Shown in pieces: positions 45,545 to 54,484 of a stretch of DNA of 64,000 nt; the first letter of the stretch is position 1; every line of letters starts with the position of its first letter. Origin of the DNA: Mycobacterium sp. D16Q14 (lineage in GTDB: Bacteria; Actinomycetota; Actinomycetes; Mycobacteriales; Mycobacteriaceae); assembly GCA_002013415.1 (NCBI GenBank), contig MAEX01000014.1:88489-152488 (forward strand), in the 5' to 3' direction. The notes under the pieces are model-generated. The model was not told the DNA's origin. It saw only the letters and a program-made list of their open reading frames with translations, and did not search any database. A program made the translations under genes and the position numbers.

Positions 45545-45628
45545 GGTGACGCTCCTTTCGGGTACGGGAATGAACCGGAAGGCATTCCGGCATGGACATG
45601 GGCTGAATGCGGCCAGGGCCGCGCACCG

Positions 45629-46051
45629 TCAGGTGACGGTGACGTAGGAGAGGCCCAGGTGATAGCGGGCCGTGTAGCGCACGATCTGCTCGTGCTCGTA
45701 AGGCATCCGGAATGGCCGGATGAGACAGGTGCCGAAGTCAAGACTGGCCGTGGTGCCGTCGGACATGGTCACCGTGGCGCAGGTCCGGAATAGCAGGTTC
45801 ATCCGCCGATGGCCGCGCTTGGCAGCGGCTTTCGCAGCTGGAGCGCCGAGGGCGTAGAAGTCCAGCTGGACAACCGGATCCGAGGTGCCAGCATCCGGAT
45901 CATCGGGCCCGGATATGCCGGTGATCTCACAGAACGGCAATGCGTCGCCGAGCTTGCGTTCAACGGCCGACTTCATTACCGGCTGCATCCAGCAGGCGAC
46001 GAAGTCCTCTTCGTCGGGCGAGTCCTGTTCGTACAGAAACGGATCGCTCAT
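45629..46051 (-). CDS. Tail terminator protein
   Basis: A 140-residue alpha/beta protein with WMQPVMKSAVERKLGDALPF at the N-terminus and FRTCATVTMSDGTTASLD before the C-terminus. Position (after the neck protein, before major tail) and size match gpU-like terminators, which cap the tail tube. Its ATG overlaps the preceding stop. Confidence 0.78.
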   Translation of the reverse strand: MSDPFLYEQDSPDEEDFVACWMQPVMKSAVERKLGDALPFCEITGISGPDDPDAGTSDPVVQLDFYALGAPAAKAAAKRGHRRMNLLFRTCATVTMSDGTTASLDFGTCLIRPFRMPYEHEQIVRYTARYHLGLSYVTVT

Positions 46052-46497
46052 TCGTGATCGCCGTCTGTAGTGACGCCGCCCTTGAGGCTGCCACCGAAGT
46101 GTTCGGCCGTTCTCTGTACGGGTGCGAGTGGTTTGGTCGGGGTGTTGGGTCCGACCATTCGGAACTCGCCGTCGGCGACCTCAACAGGTCGACGACCCTT
46201 CTTGTCCCGCTTGCCCTTCTTGCCACGGGATTGCTTCTTGTCTGCGCCGGTGCCGAACTCGACGAAGTGTGAGTACCAGGCGGTCGGGCCGACAACGCCT
46301 TTGCCGTTCTTAGCCTTCTTCATAACTCTCCAGGAGGCCGCGAACCCGCCCGAGTCCACCGGGGACACGCTGCGCCCGTATGGAATAACTTCCTCCGTCA
46401 TAAACGCGTCAATCCCGGCGTCGACCTCGACCGACCCGCGCAGCTTCTTGTCAAACTCGCTGTCGGACATACCGAATCGCGCGAATGGATTCCCCAT
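46048..46497 (-). CDS. HK97 gp10-like neck / head-tail joining protein
   Basis: A 149-residue basic protein (MGNPFARFGMSDSEF at the start) with PVDSGGFAASWRVMKK and AWYSHFVEFGTGADKKQSR, the classic HK97 gp10 pattern. It sits between the head-tail stopper and the tail terminator. ATG 46497 is chosen. A further in-frame start at 46518 lies inside the upstream gene. Confidence 0.85.
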   Translation of the reverse strand: MGNPFARFGMSDSEFDKKLRGSVEVDAGIDAFMTEEVIPYGRSVSPVDSGGFAASWRVMKKAKNGKGVVGPTAWYSHFVEFGTGADKKQSRGKKGKRDKKGRRPVEVADGEFRMVGPNTPTKPLAPVQRTAEHFGGSLKGGVTTDGDHE

Positions 46498-46892
46498 CAA
46501 CCGACCTGCCGCTTGCACATGATCGTGACGTGATGGACTGGGCCGTCCATGTCATGCTTCGGCATCTTCTGCCCGTCGACTTGAAAGACGAACTGCAACG
46601 TCGACTCCGCATCGAGGTCCAGCAGCTCGGGATGCTCCGTACCGTCGTAGAGCAATTCGCCATTGCCCTTGACGGCCAACGCCACGGCATCCGCCGGTGC
46701 GGTGAGCTTCCATCGCTCAGTCGTGACATCGGTCTGGGTCACCGGCGTTTCCACCGACGAATACGGCCGGAAGCGAACGCCAGGGCATCGGGTCGCGACC
46801 CGGACATCCTCGCGGATGCCACCCCAGCCGGGTTGACCAGTCTCGGTGACTGACAGGAAGGCGACCGTCTGGCCGCCAAAGCTCTCGGTCAT
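46497..46892 (-). CDS. Head-tail connector / stopper protein
   Basis: A 131-residue beta-rich protein (TESFGGQTVAFLSVTETG) lying second after the capsid-side connector, where head-tail stopper proteins are encoded. ATG 46892 overlaps the end of the adaptor gene and the stop overlaps the next start. The assignment is mainly by position. Confidence 0.7.
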   Translation of the reverse strand: MTESFGGQTVAFLSVTETGQPGWGGIREDVRVATRCPGVRFRPYSSVETPVTQTDVTTERWKLTAPADAVALAVKGNGELLYDGTEHPELLDLDAESTLQFVFQVDGQKMPKHDMDGPVHHVTIMCKRQVG

Positions 46893-47452
46893 GGAGCCAG
46901 CAGGATCCGATATTGCGAGAACAGCGCTTCTAGCCGGGCGTCTGTGGAGATGATGCCGACGGCCCACTGGTACTCAACATCGTCAATCCGCTTGCGGATC
47001 AGATCGCCGCTGTCCCGGCTCTTGTCATCACGGTCCATAAGGTCCGCCAGCCTCAGCACCGCACGGCGCCAGTCGGCCGCCTCGATCTCGCTGTACCCGT
47101 GGGTCATCGTCACCGAGATCCCGCCCTTGCGGGGCGTCCACAGGCCATTCGGGTACTTCTCTACGGTGCCCTCTTGCCGGGACATGTCCAGCTTGGTCGC
47201 ATCCCATGGCACGCCGTTCTCGCTGATGGCGCTGATCGCAATCAGGTTCAGCGTGGGGAGCGATAGGACGCGTCCGCCAGGGCCGTCGATTGTGAGTGTC
47301 ACCCCGGCCTGTACAGGCGAGACCGACCAGCCGCAGTATCGGCGCGCAGCGGAGAGCGCCGCATTGAGCAGATCCTGCGTGTCTTCGTCGGTCCCGCCCG
47401 CCAACCGGCCCTTGGTGTACCGGTTGAGGTCGTCCGGGGTGAGCTCAGCCAT
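46889..47452 (-). CDS. Head-tail adaptor (gp6-like connector)
   Basis: A 187-residue protein. ALSAARRYCGWSVSPVQAGV is the sequence typical of HK97 gp6-like adaptors, and RAVLRLADLMDRDD is a helical segment. It would form the ring under the portal. Confidence 0.82.
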   Translation of the reverse strand: MAELTPDDLNRYTKGRLAGGTDEDTQDLLNAALSAARRYCGWSVSPVQAGVTLTIDGPGGRVLSLPTLNLIAISAISENGVPWDATKLDMSRQEGTVEKYPNGLWTPRKGGISVTMTHGYSEIEAADWRRAVLRLADLMDRDDKSRDSGDLIRKRIDDVEYQWAVGIISTDARLEALFSQYRILLAP

Positions 47453-47863
47453 CTAGGACCGCGCCACCGGGCTCTTGCCGCCGTTGCCAAGCACGGCCAC
47501 GGCGGAGAACACGCCACCGGTGGTCGCACCCGAGGTGGTGGCCACCAGGCGCACATAGCGCTTGGTCGGCCGGACGCCAAACGAGAACACGGTGTCGTCG
47601 TCGGCTGCAGCGATCGTCGGCAGTGAGCCCAGTACACGGGCGGAATCGACAGCGGTGAATCCAGTTCCCGACTGGTCCGATTCCTCCACCGTCACGGCCA
47701 CCGTGCCGTCGGTGATGGTGCCGGTGGTGATCACGAATGCGATGTCGCGAAAGTTGTTACTGAACTGGTTGAGATCAACCGCTACGCCGTTCGCGGCACC
47801 GTTGGTCCGTACCGCCGAAGCGAGCGCCAGTCGGGCCAGTGTGTTGTTGTGTGTGGTGATCAC
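47453..47863 (-). CDS. Hypothetical head protein (beta-rich)
   Basis: A 136-residue protein with TVAVTVEESDQSGTGF and VRPTKRYVRLVATTSGATTG. This is the pattern of small beta-sandwich proteins found after the capsid gene in actinophages and may be a head-decoration or structural accessory. Its start overlaps the upstream stop. Confidence 0.62.
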   Translation of the reverse strand: MITTHNNTLARLALASAVRTNGAANGVAVDLNQFSNNFRDIAFVITTGTITDGTVAVTVEESDQSGTGFTAVDSARVLGSLPTIAAADDDTVFSFGVRPTKRYVRLVATTSGATTGGVFSAVAVLGNGGKSPVARS

Positions 47864-48114
47864 TTCTCGTCGCCTTTCGGTGGGGTGGTCGAGACCGACC
47901 GGCGCGCGTTCGGCTCGGCGGATGCATCCTCGACCGGCTTGCCACGACGGCGTGCCGACTCGGCCACCACGTGTTCCTCGACGGGCTCGAACAGGCTCTC
48001 CCTGCCCTTGAACCCTGGGTCGCTGTCCGAGATCAGCGACCCTGCGACGACGATCCGGGGAACCCCGTCCTTGTCGTCATAGGAGAAGCCCTCTTTTGCT
48101 CTGTAAACGGCCAT
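47860..48114 (-). CDS. Small hypothetical head-region protein
   Basis: 84 residues: a short ordered start (VYRAKEGFSYDDKDGVPRIV) and a long charged, probably disordered tail. Similar proteins follow the major capsid gene in many siphoviruses and are thought to help assembly. The upstream 74 bases hold the capsid hairpin. Confidence 0.62.
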   Translation of the reverse strand: MAVYRAKEGFSYDDKDGVPRIVVAGSLISDSDPGFKGRESLFEPVEEHVVAESARRRGKPVEDASAEPNARRSVSTTPPKGDEK

Positions 48115-48142
48115 TTTGTATTCCTCTCAACAGGTTTGATGG

Positions 48143-48180
48143 AAGGTTGGGGCGCAGCGCAATGGCTGCGCCCCAACCTT
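48143..48180. terminator. Perfect 16-bp stem-loop after the major capsid gene
   Basis: Bases 48143-48158 pair with 48165-48180 around a 6-base loop. It begins eight bases after the capsid stop in the minus direction and has no T-run. Same design as the stem after the major tail gene. Confidence 0.78.
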
Positions 48181-48188
48181 GGCCGCTA

Positions 48189-49790
48189 CTACTTGACGTT
48201 CAGCAGACGGAACCCGTTGGGGTTCACGACATCCGAGCCGATGCGGTAGTACGCGAACCATCCACGCTGGCCGGTCGGGCGGCGGTTGGCGCCGACCAGA
48301 TGCGGAATGAACTCCACGGCCATGCCCAGACGGTCGGTGATCACGAAATTCTCCAGATCACCAAACACGGCGAGCTTGGTGCCCGTGGTGGTGGCCGATG
48401 CCATCGCCTCGGACTCCAGCGCGTCCCGGTTCAGCAGCTGCGGCGGCCGACCGTCGTTCAGGTTCGCCCAGTACCCACCACCGCCGGAGGTATCGAACTG
48501 GCGAATCTTGTTGTACGTCAGGTTGTTCGCCAACCACGACGCAGCCCCTCGGAAACGGGCGGGTAGTGCGCCCTGCAGCGCGTACACGTCCGCCAGGGCG
48601 AATGTCGCTGCCGTGGCAGTGTCGACCGCGATCGGGGCACCGGCGGCAGCCAGCGCGGTGATCAGGCCAGTCGGTTCGCCGGTGCCGGAGCCGACCGTCA
48701 ACTTGGTCGCCTCCAAGTCGAGCTTGCCGCCAGCCAGCAGCCGCCCGACTTCCTGGGCCACGTTCTGCTCGTCCATCGAAGCCTCGATGGAGATCGGTAC
48801 GAAACCACGGGCCATGTAGTTCGGGATGGACGGCTGCCCGAAGTCGGTCGAGTCGTCCGAGACCTCGCTACCTTCCGCGTCGAACGACCAGGAGACATTC
48901 GAGGAGGACACCCCGTGCCACACGTCGCCGGTGGCGACAACCTGGCGAGCAGCCTGGCGGATGTCGCTGCGCACACCCGAGCTGGTGACGATCACCGTCG
49001 GGTCGAGCTGGAACGGCACCAGGTAACCGCCCTTGTTGTCGGTCAGCGACATCGCGCGATACTGCTCAACATCGGCGATAGCGCGCTGTTCGACCTCGGT
49101 CAGAGAGTGACCCTTGCCGACGGCCAACTTCGACCAAGCGCGCAGGTATGCGGGCTTGGATGCGACCAGTGCGAACCGAGCAAGGCGCGAGTCCTCGGAA
49201 TCGTGCTGCTCGATGATGTTCGTCGCCGCCTGCCGGATGTTGTCACTGGCACCGGGCATCTTGGCGATAGCCGACAGCGCACGGGCCCGAAGCTCGGCAC
49301 TGACCTCGCTGAGATCGCGCCCGTAGGTGCGCATCTCGGACAGATTCCACGGGTCGCGGAACCGGCAGTCCTCGATGCTGTCGGGCTCCAGGATGGAATC
49401 GCGGTCGTACTCATCCCGCGAACCCTGCGAGCTTCCGGCGACGGCACGCTGACGTGGCCGCGCGCCCTCGGCAACGCCCGCTCGTGCGGAGTTCACGCGT
49501 GCCATTTCGGCAGCGCGCTCCAGTCGGCCCATGTGAATGGCGAGCTGGTCGAATTCCTCACCGAGGGAGCGGAACTCGGCGTCCTCGTCCGGCGTGGGGG
49601 TGTCCAGCTCGTTGATCTGCTCCATGCGGGCATGGATCTCGTCGGCCCGGTTACGGGCCTGGCTGTAGGTCAGCGTGGGGCCCCGGTCGTCGTCGGATGC
49701 TCCGGCGACGGGCCAGATGGGACCGCGCTTGCCGATGCCGAGTGCACGCAGTCCGGTGACTGGGTGGATCGGCAGTGTCTGGTAGTTCAT
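48189..49790 (-). CDS. HK97-fold major capsid protein with N-terminal scaffold (delta) domain
   Basis: A 533-residue protein. The first ~220 residues are helical and charged (MEQINELDTPTPDEDAEF), acting as the scaffold removed by the protease. The HK97 core starts near 250 with GGYLVPFQLDPTVIV and includes LTVGSGTGEPTGLITAL and GMAVEFIPHLVG. ATG 49790 overlaps the protease stop. Followed by the strong stem-loop described separately. Confidence 0.92.
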   Translation of the reverse strand: MNYQTLPIHPVTGLRALGIGKRGPIWPVAGASDDDRGPTLTYSQARNRADEIHARMEQINELDTPTPDEDAEFRSLGEEFDQLAIHMGRLERAAEMARVNSARAGVAEGARPRQRAVAGSSQGSRDEYDRDSILEPDSIEDCRFRDPWNLSEMRTYGRDLSEVSAELRARALSAIAKMPGASDNIRQAATNIIEQHDSEDSRLARFALVASKPAYLRAWSKLAVGKGHSLTEVEQRAIADVEQYRAMSLTDNKGGYLVPFQLDPTVIVTSSGVRSDIRQAARQVVATGDVWHGVSSSNVSWSFDAEGSEVSDDSTDFGQPSIPNYMARGFVPISIEASMDEQNVAQEVGRLLAGGKLDLEATKLTVGSGTGEPTGLITALAAAGAPIAVDTATAATFALADVYALQGALPARFRGAASWLANNLTYNKIRQFDTSGGGGYWANLNDGRPPQLLNRDALESEAMASATTTGTKLAVFGDLENFVITDRLGMAVEFIPHLVGANRRPTGQRGWFAYYRIGSDVVNPNGFRLLNVK

Positions 49791-50722
49791 GCTCTTTCAC
49801 CAATCGTTCGTAGGGTCAACAACCGATCGCGCTGGTTCCTCAGACGAAGCTCTTTGTCGCTGAGGGGGCGCGGATTCGACGGGTGCTCACCTACGGGCGA
49901 CTTCTCATCGCTGGTGGATCGCTGCGCGTCGTCGGACTCGGCCGGGCGTTCACCTACGGGTGACTTGTCGTCACCGGTGGATCGCTGCGCTTCCGCGTCC
50001 TGTGATTGCGCCGAATCCGCGAGGAATACGGCGCGTGCGAGTAGCTTTCGCTGCTCCGGGTCGTCGAGACGACCCAAGTCAATTACCCCGGATCGCATAC
50101 TGACCGAGGTGTCTGCATAGGCTGGCCAAACGACCGGGCCCATCTCTGGAACCTGCAATTCCTTGAGCGTCCGAATCGGCAGGTCGTCATCCGGCACGTC
50201 GCCGAAGTACGTTCGATCAAGCTCAGCGCACAGCGCCTGGTCATCCTTGATCGGTCGCCCATCGGCATAGGTCCATCCCTCACGAATGACACTGAACCGG
50301 AATGACATACCGCTGATGGCCTGTGCCTTGATTGCGTCCCGTACCGGCTGCATCAGCCAGTTGTCGAACACTCGGCCGATGATGTGTGCGCCACCCTCTG
50401 GCGCGAGCTCGGGGTCGGTGTCCTCGGTGATGGACCGCAGTTCAGCGATCGGGATGGAACCAATCAGCGGGTGGCGGCCATGGTCGAACTGGATCTTGGG
50501 CGGGGTCTCCCTGAATGAGCGCTTCATCGACCCAGGCGCGATTACTTCGCGGAACCGACCCTCCCAGGAATCAATGATGGTCCCCCGGTTGAATACTGCG
50601 CCGTATCCGTCGATGGTGAGACCGTCATCGGATTCGCCGTCGTCGGTTGTGTCGCGGAGTTTGAACGGGGTTTCCCGAACGCTCTGCATCGGCGGGCGCG
50701 CTGCACGCTCACTGGTCGCCAT
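49787..50722 (-). CDS. HK97-type prohead protease (S78)
   Basis: A 311-residue protein. The protease fold is at residues 30-190: GYGAVFNRGTIIDSWEGRFR, FDHGRHPLIGSI (His), and AISGMSFRFSV (the Ser region). The C-terminal ~90 residues are acidic and low-complexity and carry a tandem repeat of the unit AQRST-x-D-x-KSPVGE-x-P. ATG 50722 has GGAGG in front of it, within the end of the portal gene. Confidence 0.88.
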   Translation of the reverse strand: MATSERAARPPMQSVRETPFKLRDTTDDGESDDGLTIDGYGAVFNRGTIIDSWEGRFREVIAPGSMKRSFRETPPKIQFDHGRHPLIGSIPIAELRSITEDTDPELAPEGGAHIIGRVFDNWLMQPVRDAIKAQAISGMSFRFSVIREGWTYADGRPIKDDQALCAELDRTYFGDVPDDDLPIRTLKELQVPEMGPVVWPAYADTSVSMRSGVIDLGRLDDPEQRKLLARAVFLADSAQSQDAEAQRSTGDDKSPVGERPAESDDAQRSTSDEKSPVGEHPSNPRPLSDKELRLRNQRDRLLTLRTIGERA

Positions 50723-52091
50723 TGGAACCTCCATCGGTTGGTGTCGGCGCGGTGCTCGGGCTTGGGGAGCCGGGCGGTAGAAGTTGGACGCTGGTCAGTC
50801 CCGTGTGCTCCAAGAGGTTGAAATTTCCAGACTCAGCTGCCGCGACTGCGGATTCGGGGGTGAATCCCGCAGTGATCAACGTGTTGATCGTCGTCGCGCG
50901 TACCTGCTGAATTTCAGCTTCGTCCTTCTCGTCCTCGCGAAGGAACGGAACATCGCTCGTGTCGTACCAGAGACGAGATGACGAGTCTCGCGGCGGGATG
51001 ATCTGCTGCAGTGACCCAGAAAGGTTCTGCCACAACGGGTGCGCGGTGCCATCGGCCAGACGACGGCGGGCCTGCCCGTAATTCGAGTACGTCGCCGAAT
51101 CGAGGCCCTTGGCAAGGCCAACAATCACCGGCGGTACACCGGCCGCTGCAGCGACGCGCACCTCACCGCCCTCGCGCACTTCGGCGAAGTCGATATCTTT
51201 GAGGTTGGTCCCCACCACCGTCGCATCGGCGCCTGGGTAGAGGTTCAGCGTCTTGTAGGCGTTCCCGGCACCCGCGTGGCTTGAGTTGACCTCGGCGGCC
51301 CACTTCTTGACCGCATCACGGTCTGCCATTGGGCTGTGCTTGATGATCATGTTTGGGGTAGCACCGTTGTCGAAGAATTTCGACTGATGCAAGGTCATCG
51401 CCTGATCGGCTTGTATCTCACGAAGAATCGGTGTCAGCCAAGACATTCCGCGAAGCTCGAAAAGTGGGTCTGGGATCGGCATGAAGTGCGCGACCTCATC
51501 AGCCAGGAGTGCGGTCGGTTCTTTCTCTGCACCGCGACCGCCTTCCCAGTAGAGGAAACCGACTTTCCGCCAACCGATCTGGCCGACATCGCGCGAGGCT
51601 GTGATGCCCGCCTGGCGGGCCTCGACGACGATGTCCACCCAGTCCGGGCGCATGCACACCAGTTCGTCACCGATCTTGGCGGCATAGGCATTCCCGCCGA
51701 GGTCGGCGTGCTGCATCATCTTGGATAGCAGATCCTGGGTCGTGCCGCCCTGCCACGGCTTCTCCAGTAGCGCCAGGCCCTCCGATCCGTAGGTGCCCGC
51801 CGGTTTTCCTTCTCGCATCCGCTGCCATTGAAACCTGATGGTGGAGAACAGCATTTGGCGGACCAGCATGCAGGCGAACACCACGCCGTTCGCGCCGTAT
51901 GCATGGGTAGCGAGTCCGACGAAGTTGTTGGGCGCCATGACGGTCGCCTGGCCTGCCAGCGTCTGCTGGACAACGGGGTTCATGCTCATGCCGTAGCCGA
52001 ACCCGTTGAATGAGAATTGATTCGCCAACACTGCGTACTCGTCGAGCGTCATCCGCTCATCTCGGCGGCGCAGCCGACTCAACAGGTTCAC
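50709..52091 (-). CDS. Portal protein
   Basis: A 460-residue HK97-family portal: ANGVVFACMLVRQMLFSTIR, LFELRGMSWLTPILREIQ, GATPNMIIKHSPM and AAAAGVPPVIVGLAKGLD. It forms the dodecameric ring through which DNA is packaged. The C-terminus is Pro/Thr/Ser-rich. Its start overlaps the small membrane gene's stop. Confidence 0.92.
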   Translation of the reverse strand: MNLLSRLRRRDERMTLDEYAVLANQFSFNGFGYGMSMNPVVQQTLAGQATVMAPNNFVGLATHAYGANGVVFACMLVRQMLFSTIRFQWQRMREGKPAGTYGSEGLALLEKPWQGGTTQDLLSKMMQHADLGGNAYAAKIGDELVCMRPDWVDIVVEARQAGITASRDVGQIGWRKVGFLYWEGGRGAEKEPTALLADEVAHFMPIPDPLFELRGMSWLTPILREIQADQAMTLHQSKFFDNGATPNMIIKHSPMADRDAVKKWAAEVNSSHAGAGNAYKTLNLYPGADATVVGTNLKDIDFAEVREGGEVRVAAAAGVPPVIVGLAKGLDSATYSNYGQARRRLADGTAHPLWQNLSGSLQQIIPPRDSSSRLWYDTSDVPFLREDEKDEAEIQQVRATTINTLITAGFTPESAVAAAESGNFNLLEHTGLTSVQLLPPGSPSPSTAPTPTDGGSNGDQ

Positions 52092-52276
52092 TTCTTCTTG
52101 GCCCCGTCACGCAGCAGCACGACACCGGCAGCCACGGCTGCCACGGCGAGCAGGGCTCCCGCTGTGACGAATGCCCAACCGCTGCCCGCCAGGATCGCGA
52201 CGCCGGACACCATCAGACCGATAGCCACGACGACCACCGCGACGGTGGCGGCGAAAACTACCTGCAGTGCTGTCAC
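52088..52276 (-). CDS. 62-residue two-helix membrane protein between terminase and portal
   Basis: It consists almost wholly of two membrane helices (FAATVAVVVVAIGLMVSGVA and AGALLAVAAVAAGVVLL) with a basic tail RDGAKKK. A membrane protein at this place in the head operon is uncommon. It might be an early holin-like or exclusion protein. No homologue is recognised. Confidence 0.6.
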   Translation of the reverse strand: MTALQVVFAATVAVVVVAIGLMVSGVAILAGSGWAFVTAGALLAVAAVAAGVVLLRDGAKKK

Positions 52277-52303
52277 AGAGTCACTCCGAATCCTGTTGTG
52301 TGG

Positions 52304-53869
52304 TCATGTCCATAGCGGCTCCCATACCTCGATGGCGGGCGGCGCGGTATCCAGTGCTTGGACGGCGAATGTCACGGCCATAAGTTGCACGATGTCGCTC
52401 TTGGCGTCCTTGCGGTCCCAGGCCCAGGAGTCAGCGAGGTCGCGCATCTTCCCGGCCGTTACCGCGTCGGCGAGTGGTTTGCCGCCCTGGTGGCGCAGCT
52501 CGTCTTCGTTGAACTTTGAGTAGAACGTTCCGCATGCTCGCGCGACCTCGGCGGCGCCTGCGTTGCGTAATCCCTTGTCTGGTGGTGTCTCTTCGTCGTC
52601 GGCGTCCGCCACCTCGAAGCCGAGCTTCTTGAGGTCCGATAGAAGGGATCCGGCAGCGCTGCGGTCGTCGAGCATCCATCCGCACGGACGCCAGGTGTCG
52701 CGGAGTTCGGCCATCCGGCCAGGTATCCAGCTGATGCCAGGCCTCGATGCCACATTGCCGCCACGGATCGCGGGTACGATGCCGACGTGGATCTTGCCGT
52801 CCTCGCGGTAACCGGCAACACCAATCGCTGCAGAGGTCTGCATCTTGTTGACGTACACGCCGAACGCGAGTCGCGGTCCTGGTTTCGACTTCGCGTCAGT
52901 CCTGGCCGCCCAGCCGTCTTTCGAGATCAGCGGAGCGTCTTCCATCGGTGGCTGGTCGTGCCAGCCCATGCGCTCGCGGCCATACTCGGCAGGGTCGAGC
53001 GAATCCCGTTCGCCTTCGAGGTACGCCCAGGTGATCCGCTTACCCGCCTGCGGGTTGGCCATGACAATGTATTCGCGCTTGTCCATCGCGCAGCCCGGAT
53101 AGCCGACGTAGTGGGGGCATTCAGGGTCCTCGCATGCGTCCTCTGGCGCACAGAACTCCAGGTACCCCAACCGCTTCCGGGGCGCCAGGTCAATCGACCG
53201 ACCGCGCGCAACCAGCTTGCGGAGCACCTCGGACTCCGGTCGACAAGCCGACGATCCGATCAACAGCTGTGGATCCGGCACCGCCGACAGCGTCGGCATC
53301 AGCGAGCCCATATGCGTGTTCCGCAGGGCGAATCCCTCATCAAGGATCACCTTGTTGCCGGTCAACCCACGACCACCGCTAGTGGTGCGGGCCTTGAACA
53401 GGATGCGCTGCCCGTCCGGGCATTCCTTCGACGACTTGAACGCGATGGCCTCCTGGCCAGCACCACGGAAGACGCCGTTGGTCGGGCCATCCTCCAGCCG
53501 CTTCGCCAGTGACGGTGTGTTCTCGATCAGGTTGACCAGATCGTTGAACGCCTCACGCGTAGGCGTCATCTCGTGCGCCGACCAGGTGATCAAGCGCTGC
53601 TCGGTTATGTAGATCCATCCGAGCGCGGCCTGCTTCTCCATGCCGGTCTTCATGTTCTGCCGAGCGCAGATCACCACCGACTCAAATGCGGTCGATCGGC
53701 CATTCGAGTCGATCCCAAACAGTCCGTTGAGGCCGATCTCCTGCTCGGCATCCGGCGGGAACCCGGCTAGGTCGCACAGGTCCGCCACTTCGGGGCCGAA
53801 CGTCTCGGAATACGCCGGGAAGTTGGCGTACGCCGGTTCAACCAGCGGCGGCGGCGCGCTTCGCGTCAC
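52304..53869 (-). CDS. terL: Terminase large subunit
   Basis: A 521-residue packaging motor. The Walker A-like ARQNMKTG (69-76) and Walker B VILDEGFAL (Asp177-Glu178) define the ATPase. The nuclease half has the acidic residue in GWMLDDRSAAG and a late DRKDAKSDIVQ. ECPDGQRILFKAR and TTSGGRGLTGNK are typical of actinophage TerL. GTG 53869 lies 32 bases inside the end of the small-subunit gene. Confidence 0.92.
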   Translation of the reverse strand: MTRSAPPPLVEPAYANFPAYSETFGPEVADLCDLAGFPPDAEQEIGLNGLFGIDSNGRSTAFESVVICARQNMKTGMEKQAALGWIYITEQRLITWSAHEMTPTREAFNDLVNLIENTPSLAKRLEDGPTNGVFRGAGQEAIAFKSSKECPDGQRILFKARTTSGGRGLTGNKVILDEGFALRNTHMGSLMPTLSAVPDPQLLIGSSACRPESEVLRKLVARGRSIDLAPRKRLGYLEFCAPEDACEDPECPHYVGYPGCAMDKREYIVMANPQAGKRITWAYLEGERDSLDPAEYGRERMGWHDQPPMEDAPLISKDGWAARTDAKSKPGPRLAFGVYVNKMQTSAAIGVAGYREDGKIHVGIVPAIRGGNVASRPGISWIPGRMAELRDTWRPCGWMLDDRSAAGSLLSDLKKLGFEVADADDEETPPDKGLRNAGAAEVARACGTFYSKFNEDELRHQGGKPLADAVTAGKMRDLADSWAWDRKDAKSDIVQLMAVTFAVQALDTAPPAIEVWEPLWT

Positions 53870-54233
53870 GTCGTGCCTTCAAATCGTCGACAGGATCGTC
53901 CGCCACCGTGGACACCGAGCGGGCCTCCCCCATCACGCGTGACAGCTCCTTCGACAGCGACGCGACACCGGTGTTCATGCCCGGCGCATTGACGATGCGC
54001 CTCGCGATCTCCATCGCGTGCTGACCGATGACCGAATCGACCTGCAGCAGCTTCTCCAGCTCATTGCGAACCGAACTGACCAGACCGTCGGACGGCCCCG
54101 CGTCCACCACGGGCGGCGGCGGCGCCGGAGGCCCCGAACGTGATCGTCGGGTCCGACACGTGCCGCTGCAGTACTTCGCTGTCGGTCGCTTGGCCTCGAA
54201 GGGCTCGCCGCACTGGTCGCATTGACGCTGCAC
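53838..54233 (-). CDS. terS: Putative terminase small subunit with N-terminal zinc finger
   Basis: A 131-residue protein. The start CDQCGEPFEAKRPTAKYCSG has a C-x2-C…C zinc finger followed by a basic stretch (CRTRRSRSG). The C-terminal half is helical (SSVRNELEKLLQVDSVIGQH). Position directly before terL suggests the DNA-recognition subunit. GTG 54233 is preceded by AAGGGGG. A TTG at 54254 would add seven residues. Typical TerS proteins lack this zinc finger, so the name is positional. Confidence 0.65.
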   Translation of the reverse strand: MQRQCDQCGEPFEAKRPTAKYCSGTCRTRRSRSGPPAPPPPVVDAGPSDGLVSSVRNELEKLLQVDSVIGQHAMEIARRIVNAPGMNTGVASLSKELSRVMGEARSVSTVADDPVDDLKARRDAKRAAAAG

Positions 54234-54484
54234 AGCAAACCCCCTTGCTGGCAACCGAGTTAGCTACTAACGCTGTAGCGTTACCGAACTTGTTGCGAAA
54301 TAGATATGTCGATAGGGGGCGGGGTCGATGGCGCCGGATCGGCCACGATCGATACCCACCCCCCACCCTATTGACCTGCGGCGATGCAACGCCGAGGGCG
54401 AGGGGTGCGTGACCTGCGACGATGCGGCTAGCGCACCATTGTTTGCCAGTTGCGCGGGCAGGTCGGCCAGCAATGAGAAGCCAG
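54234..54484. promoter_or_regulatory. Non-coding gap upstream of terminase; palindrome and possible cos/pac region
   Basis: It contains a perfect palindrome TAACGCT-GT-AGCGTTA (54268-54283) and, further on, G-rich and C-rich runs that can pair imperfectly (about 54313-54330 with 54350-54372). HNH and terminase genes flank it, the usual setting of cohesive-end or packaging sites, and it must also hold a promoter for the late operon. No coding sequence seen. Confidence 0.45.

Noticed and set aside
48915..50120. 401-codon plus-strand frame across capsid and protease
   Set aside because: Shadow of the HK97 capsid and protease genes. No ribosome site and antisense-type composition.
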